Virus record (IMG/VR): IMGVR_UViG_3300025112_000239 | Span: 1-20,813 of that record | Length of the DNA stretch: 20,813 bases | DNA from: a virus | Reading direction: 5' to 3' (one strand) | Shown here: in pieces, positions 17,801 to 20,813 of the stretch | Numbering within the stretch: the first letter of the stretch is position 1 | Layout of the letters: each line of letters starts with the position of its first letter | Program-made: the position numbers and the translations under genes | The notes under the pieces: model-generated | Database searches by the model: none | What the model was told of the DNA's origin: nothing | Seen by the model: the letters and a program-made list of their open reading frames with translations, nothing else

Positions 17801-20800
17801 AACGCCAGTAAATTACCTGACCAATTTGGAGCAGGAGCATCTTCCGACGATTTCCCAGGGTTTCACAAAGTTCATAGAAATAGAAAAAGAACATTCAGAA
17901 TAACCAATGATGGCGCCCTATCTGATCCTAAGACCGTAAAAATTATATCATCATCGCAATATGATAATTTTTATGTGCAACACCAGATTCCCAGGTCAGA
18001 TAAACAATATTCGTGGTTTACCGGTTCTTTGGGAACAGAGTCTTGGACTGATTTAAGATATGCATCCTTTGCGCCTATTCGAACCGCAACAGAAGGATTT
18101 TATTCAACTTCGGCTGGTTATATTCCTTATTTTAATTTTGTTACTTCTAGCTTCCTTTACGGAGCAACAAAAAATTCTGTTCCATACACCTATATTATAC
18201 AACCAACAAATAGATTAAATACAATTATAATTGATCCTGTTTCGGGAGCTACTGATAATCTTATAGGCTTTGGTAATGTTACAGGCTTGACCCCCAAACG
18301 CGAAGGTGGAGTGAGATATTTTAATGGCGATATAACTGCTAGTTTTAATACCCCGACCGATCCATTTTCGCCACGGAGTGCAAATTATTTTAATGCCCTT
18401 ATGGCACACAGAGGTAATACTTTTGGTTGGAATTGGAAGAAAAACAGACAGTCTAATAATCCGATTCTGCTCAAAGAAAGGAAAGATAACGCAATAACAG
18501 CAATATCTGGTTCAGATAACAAATTAGTTAAATATAGATTAACGCCAGTTTCTATGAAGGGCCGCCCAACTTATGTTAACTTTTTAGTTGATGGCACAAA
18601 TAATGCGACTCTTAAGGCAACTAATAATAATCTTGAGATATTTTTTGATGAGAACAGATTAGACGAACTGTGTTTCTCATCATTAGGAGAAATTACAACA
18701 CCTTTTGATGATGCATGGGACACGCTTAAAGCAAATAGTTACACTGTAAATTGGGTATTATATAGTGAAGCACTATATCCTTCATTATATAATGAGTTTT
18801 ATACTTCTTCTATTAATAGAATTGCATATGATAATAGGTACTGGCGAGATCTTCGTACTGATAGAGATTTTGTTGGTTTTAGGAATGCAACATCTTTTAG
18901 TCAATCATTGGGGCGCATGTCTAATAACGTGCTTAGTATCTCTCAAAGTTGTTGGCCATTAGATGCACAAACTGATTTTCTTACAAGAACAGAACCACCT
19001 TTAGGTTCTACGTGGGCATATAACGACGTTTTAATGTTGTCCGGTGGTGCTGGAGAATTACAAAATAATTATTTTCACGCCTTCCCAACAGTGCCCTTTG
19101 TCACAAAGGACTTCCTAACAGTCGGCTCTGTCACCAAACAACGCAAAAAGGTTAAATCTCTTTCACCCGGCGCATTATATGCCAGAAAACACATGAATCT
19201 TCATCCTCATTCTGTTGTTGCTCCTAGTGGCATAGAAATACCACAACGACCGGTCGAAGTTGCTAAATCGTTAAATGATATATATGCAATGAAATATTGG
19301 ATCGCGACCGGCTCTGGCGTTATGAGCGCCCACCCATCTAAATATTATATTCAACTATATGCCGGCGAAGCTTACTGGGATGCGCCAGCAAATGCTGGTA
19401 TTCTTGTCAAAGACGGCACCGCCACGACATTTGAATCTCGCCCTTCAAAGCCTTGGTTTAGCAAGTATGAAGATTTTGGACACGATTTGAAATTGATAGC
19501 AAAAGATTTCACGGTGGTTCCAGAGTTTAGAATCAGCGAACACGTTGATGATTATTTGAAGCATGGGCTGTTTAATAAAGGGAAATTTGATACATTTGAA
19601 ATTCCCGGTACAGGTATTAATAGCTCTAATTCTACATTTTATAAAGATTATTCTAATTCAGATTTTATGAATAACTTTTTAAATATAAAAGAACAAACAT
19701 CTTTGGCCGGCGCGGAGATTAAATTAGTGTGTAGTGCTGCAATTAGGCTTAATCCATACAAGGGATTTTATCCGGCCCAGCGAACTTTAGATTTGGTATC
19801 ACAATTTTCACGTTCATTTGCCGGCGGCTTCGAAGCAACAGGAAGCGATGTCTTCTCTTTGATTGGCACGACTTATCCTAGAGGGGGTACCTTCACCTCG
19901 AATCAGAACCCGCCCACTCCTCGACAATTAATTAGACAACAGGGAGGAGCTTTGAGGCCTCTTATGCAATCGTTATTCGCACCAGGAATTTTATATAATT
20001 CTATCAAATCCGGAATGGCGGTAGACTATCCAATAGTTAGCGTTTCGGGAGCCAAATATAATGCTTTTTATGGGCTCTCAATGAAGGACTATAACGCCTT
20101 GGCCGATCCCGGAGGCAAGGACGACTACCCCGACTATATCGCCGGCGCAGCAGATGCAAGTCGATCTTTTTGGGCTATTACGTGCGATCCTTACGCTGAC
20201 GCAGGAAAGACTACAGGTTGGGACGGATCCGGCTCTTTCTTTGATTTTAGGATCCCTTTTGAAGCTATTATAGAGCCAGGAATAACACTTAATAATGTAG
20301 CAATAATTGATATGGAGCCACATCCATCAGCGTCATTGAATGTAACAGCGTCTATGAGTCTTAAAAACGCAGATAAAACATATTCTAAAATGGCTAGCAA
20401 TTTCTTTGGAGAGGTTGGAAACTTCTTTTTAAAGGATAAAACATATACGAAATTACAATCAGGTATTGTTAGCGATGATTTAAAATTCAAGAGTGGTAGT
20501 GTGTATGGCGCCAGATTAAAAATGAGACGTAGTTTGAGTGGTTCACGAACTTATACTATGGAATCTGGCGCGTATGATAGTAATAATTCTAATGTGCCCT
20601 ATTCGGATATCGGAGGAGCTTTATTTACTGGTGCCGCCGGCGTTGCCACGAACTCTAGAAAATTTTATAAAGGAAGCGGATATCCTCTTCCGCAAGATCC
20701 GCGCCAAAATGAATCTCTTTATGAGACATTTACAATGTACAGCAGACCATCAGCATTTGGGCCAAATTTAGCCGGCCGGCCAACAGGCTCTGAAGGTACT

Positions 20801-20813
20801 ATGGCAACAATTG
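11870..20813 (+). CDS. Giant LamG-containing virion protein, 3' end missing
   Basis: Open reading frame of at least 2981 codons, with no stop before the right edge. Approximate order: an N-terminal helical segment ending FNNHYPRTNGY (to about 115). A LamG-like jelly roll follows at 195-440 (VEFWFKTG, WKHYAFVFY from 288, GSIDEFRFW at 390-398, YYKFNEG at 431-437). Next comes a helical block at about 535-670 (LSHILGAYFDKLYLLI; KAKGTEKAIRNVF). A second, weaker jelly roll spans 725-980 (SNIRYW at 919-924, LDWSFDD at 972-978). A conserved-looking helical block lies at about 1085-1190 (EPVNRYRDRYKTMEKLREIFF; SHVLERNKYQTKFPTLEF). A canonical LamG domain lies at about 1800-1980. Mixed beta regions run to the edge. 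Ser, Thr, Gly, Tyr and Asn dominate; no signal peptide or membrane helix is seen. Its place after gp25, gp6 and the DNRLRE protein makes it a candidate outer baseplate, gp7-position or host-contact protein. An alternative is a giant tail-fibre-like adhesin. Confidence 0.8.
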   Translation, partial: MSIKKLFESTDKSTNYLSDTTEKEVFEEVESARNVEAIAEKQKTYIPHVDYSDPSNFVKYGSAYLYYKSAIERIIDYYPYDGSDAEVNEFYNKSLDIEKYIFNNHYPRTNGYAVLSSQGWGTKTLTSGSYSNSDSDEYITFYGGPSSGSYTTLADAFSNPTNNKPAQSTIYDTDIYTTAKLPTDYGHGTRESNLKSDFDKGVTVEFWFKTGSVASAGKSQKQVIFDMWNNVATSSADYGRITIDFQANAAGTPFRITAQSGSPETANFKGIQGQSIGNNITITTISDWKHYAFVFYNTGSGQKDPNDHLRPPGSNEDLVVKLYVDGVLNDTNLYISSSMAGGGPTGNGAIGELNSKNMVGRIGALQTAPSGTVTPTSLLTEMAGFGKLSGSIDEFRFWKVRRNSHQIAKNWFTHVRGGTNTDISNTTLGVYYKFNEGITQTSSIDSNVLDYSGRITNGTWTGYVADSRNIGSAIVSASAASSEYKDPIIRTYHPDVAKLKSGLLNSGSYHDSTSISSVVSLLPSWIIEDQENTDGNIQKLSHILGAYFDKLYLLISQVPKFRNQTYTSASHSPLPFAQHMPQSLGLYTPEIFVDSDILERFMNRTQTKMFEGDLTETKNLIYLNLYNNLANIYKAKGTEKAIRNVFSCFNIDENIVKLNAYADNQVYELKNNLVQTLVNKSSINFSQNNHEGVVYQAVSASNPNARGYISGSSKGTVHVAEGAEDKYGFTVETDIRFPSFRVSDPIDRNFEEVSLFGMGTVYATGAAGHNGTNTTWLGGYGSASYDYTNFQVFAVRDTPYSKNVYFKISSSYAPNYFPTLTSSVFFGVYDDQRWNISVRLRPQNPFINIVSGAVSPSYDLVFQGVNSELGTIQNSFTMTASLPQTNARNILRAPKRLYAGARKTNITGTVLQKSDVYFSNIRYWGKSLEDRDLEQHIFDIQNRGISGSYQHISPKDPNLGNADVLNSNMLVLDWSFDDVTGSSDTGNFYVTDMSSGSVELQNNYGWVGKLYGYQHTGYGTAFSTSSKDVVPTEKVNSYKFIDPERVISSDMIQIVSEDEKVFGVHEVKPDYIYSLEKSMYNAISEEMLTFFAGAADFNNIIGEPVNRYRDRYKTMEKLREIFFRRVSDVKQVEKYMAYYKWFDDALAEIIEQLIPASSGFVGNSLNIIESHVLERNKYQTKFPTLEFKADDPGGIITGWEFNQWNWIENGVPIPTSPRKTGERKDFWLKRAKRDSPEITTGTASIDNTRELYRRVSWSVPTLTASSPLLSSFNGSTYVGDNYKSEVFAKTYNLEIGNPRSRDNHYRTFKAGTNFTDNKNIHFTYNAVYPAGPVNTENNVFVPTNVLLGFAEDMTPLPETNDWEIDNRFKTLVKRYIPIKHGRDYKGGLGYSNVKSSFAFPFNIISSSVKTGYNKYVIDTVTNSIEITNLHHDTYGEDMEIPLQGPFTNYAVGGHQSRHVRLNTGSDNYRNRPEAWKLILGGCPLGTGALGLAGADYPWPEANTKGDRPYPMTASQKAVYYRDELAKRPVNIRNIHLATSSNGTILGNYDQLYDVVNSVGAFLTPRRFVDQRPDFTQVFNSGVDVKKANIVGNFMGLRRTDAGHFDFGLTYAPTQFTGSGQNRTIIVGRFRHQGGPEVMSRGFQDIRGSEYSQYNAFNYRNLTVLKPSQGPAGTISEATGAGIPGIKVFDIHKKDYGLYSHLARHTARFGRDSLVYPGSDGLARDPYNLNKSFMEYGGFGAYRSENTLQAWWRLKENVSSAGTVPNAADGSTAATDGAFDASGDRPAYSRTLFPSKYVQTASCTFDGSDDGVNVGGAGTWNAIIGTTAASTKKITLSAWVFKTGDGGGNLGRIADFGSTDLAIYTTSTEQIYFLAKWNGNNAVYWKTDAGAFSLNTWSHIVVTYDAADSSNDPKIYVNGVDQNAAYSSGTQTGAYYGIQTGNSYIGNRNDGARAFAGQISDVAVWNSILSADEIKAIFNASKLPDQFGAGASSDDFPGFHKVHRNRKRTFRITNDGALSDPKTVKIISSSQYDNFYVQHQIPRSDKQYSWFTGSLGTESWTDLRYASFAPIRTATEGFYSTSAGYIPYFNFVTSSFLYGATKNSVPYTYIIQPTNRLNTIIIDPVSGATDNLIGFGNVTGLTPKREGGVRYFNGDITASFNTPTDPFSPRSANYFNALMAHRGNTFGWNWKKNRQSNNPILLKERKDNAITAISGSDNKLVKYRLTPVSMKGRPTYVNFLVDGTNNATLKATNNNLEIFFDENRLDELCFSSLGEITTPFDDAWDTLKANSYTVNWVLYSEALYPSLYNEFYTSSINRIAYDNRYWRDLRTDRDFVGFRNATSFSQSLGRMSNNVLSISQSCWPLDAQTDFLTRTEPPLGSTWAYNDVLMLSGGAGELQNNYFHAFPTVPFVTKDFLTVGSVTKQRKKVKSLSPGALYARKHMNLHPHSVVAPSGIEIPQRPVEVAKSLNDIYAMKYWIATGSGVMSAHPSKYYIQLYAGEAYWDAPANAGILVKDGTATTFESRPSKPWFSKYEDFGHDLKLIAKDFTVVPEFRISEHVDDYLKHGLFNKGKFDTFEIPGTGINSSNSTFYKDYSNSDFMNNFLNIKEQTSLAGAEIKLVCSAAIRLNPYKGFYPAQRTLDLVSQFSRSFAGGFEATGSDVFSLIGTTYPRGGTFTSNQNPPTPRQLIRQQGGALRPLMQSLFAPGILYNSIKSGMAVDYPIVSVSGAKYNAFYGLSMKDYNALADPGGKDDYPDYIAGAADASRSFWAITCDPYADAGKTTGWDGSGSFFDFRIPFEAIIEPGITLNNVAIIDMEPHPSASLNVTASMSLKNADKTYSKMASNFFGEVGNFFLKDKTYTKLQSGIVSDDLKFKSGSVYGARLKMRRSLSGSRTYTMESGAYDSNNSNVPYSDIGGALFTGAAGVATNSRKFYKGSGYPLPQDPRQNESLYETFTMYSRPSAFGPNLAGRPTGSEGTMATI
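12452..13187 (+). other. LamG/concanavalin-like domain 1 (within the giant protein)
   Basis: Residues about 195-440 follow the LamG order: a strand with VEFWFKTG (204-211), WKHYAFVFY (from Trp288), a strand KLYVDGV (321-327), the closing strand GSIDEFRFW (390-398), and then YYKFNEG. The fold binds sugars or proteins in other families. The ligand here is unknown. Confidence 0.7.
12892..12920. repeat. Two adjacent 14-bp perfect palindromes
   Basis: CGGTGGGCCCACCG (12892-12905) and CAATGGCGCCATTG (12907-12920) are each perfect inverted repeats with no loop, one base apart. They lie in codons for a Gly/Pro/Asn-rich turn of LamG domain 1. In RNA they would fold poorly without a loop; as DNA they are symmetric sites. 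No function is shown. Confidence 0.9.
17222..17818 (+). other. LamG/concanavalin-like domain 3, canonical (within the giant protein)
   Basis: Residues about 1785-1983 are a textbook LamG jelly roll (laminin G 3 type): CTFDGSDDGVNVG (from Cys1802), ITLSAWVFKTG with Trp1838, NTWSHIVVTYD with Trp1896 and His1898, KIYVNGV (1913-1919), then GNRNDGARAFAGQISDVAVW and the closing helix LSADEIKAIFNAS. It is the clearest domain in the giant protein and a candidate glycan-binding site on the virion. Confidence 0.85.

Noticed and set aside
12249-20771. Several 60-120-codon open frames on both strands between 12249 and 20771
   Set aside because: All lie inside the uninterrupted frame starting at 11870, which has clear LamG and helical domains. 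The small frames have no ribosome sites or domains of note.
1-20813. Stop-codon reassignment in a large phage
   Set aside because: TGA, TAG and TAA each end well-formed genes directly before a ribosome site and the next start, and none interrupts a conserved domain.

Overview
This window looks like the late structural (tail and baseplate) module of a large tailed phage with a contractile, T4-like tail. Six complete or nearly complete genes and one gene running off the right edge all lie on the + strand. They are packed with gaps of 41 bases or less, or with overlapping stop and start codons. The sequence is AT-rich (roughly 38-40% GC by eye, not computed). Stop codons TGA, TAG and TAA all occur at natural gene ends, so the standard bacterial code applies. 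I see no integrase, transposase, tRNA, rRNA, CRISPR array, host gene or regulatory gene. Gene sizes (2163 aa and at least 2981 aa) and the protein style suggest a large aquatic or marine myovirus, but the host cannot be named from this sequence.

Layout from left to right. (1) The 3' part of an M15-family peptidoglycan peptidase gene (2-481), cut by the left edge, probably the virion cell-wall hydrolase. (2) A 358-aa protein with short beta-repeat motifs (523-1599), a candidate tail-spike or hub-associated protein. (3) A 2163-aa virion protein of unknown function (1609-8100) with a perfect EF-hand-type calcium loop near its N-terminus, an acidic run, a hydrophobic helical block and an Ala/Gly-rich insert. 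(4) gp25, the baseplate wedge and sheath-initiator protein (8127-8495). (5) gp6, a baseplate wedge protein with a J-like region (8513-10309). (6) A 523-aa protein with a DNRLRE-like N-terminal domain (10309-11880). (7) A giant protein open to the right edge (11870-20813) with two or three LamG/concanavalin-type jelly-roll modules among helical segments.

As a working model, genes 1 and 2 supply the piercing and wall-digesting centre. gp25 and gp6 form the inner baseplate wedge. The beta-rich proteins 6 and 7 build the outer baseplate or host-contact parts, in the place where T4 carries gp7 and the following wedge and fibre genes. Gene 3 is probably another large baseplate or tail component. 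The tight spacing and overlaps imply co-transcription and translational coupling as one late operon.

I did not find a clearly new system. The points most worth following up are the size and modular build of the last gene, the separated hydrolase and spike genes, the EF-hand loop, and a strong excess of codon-aligned GCCGGC and GGCGCC palindromes in AT-rich DNA, including two 14-bp palindromes almost back to back.
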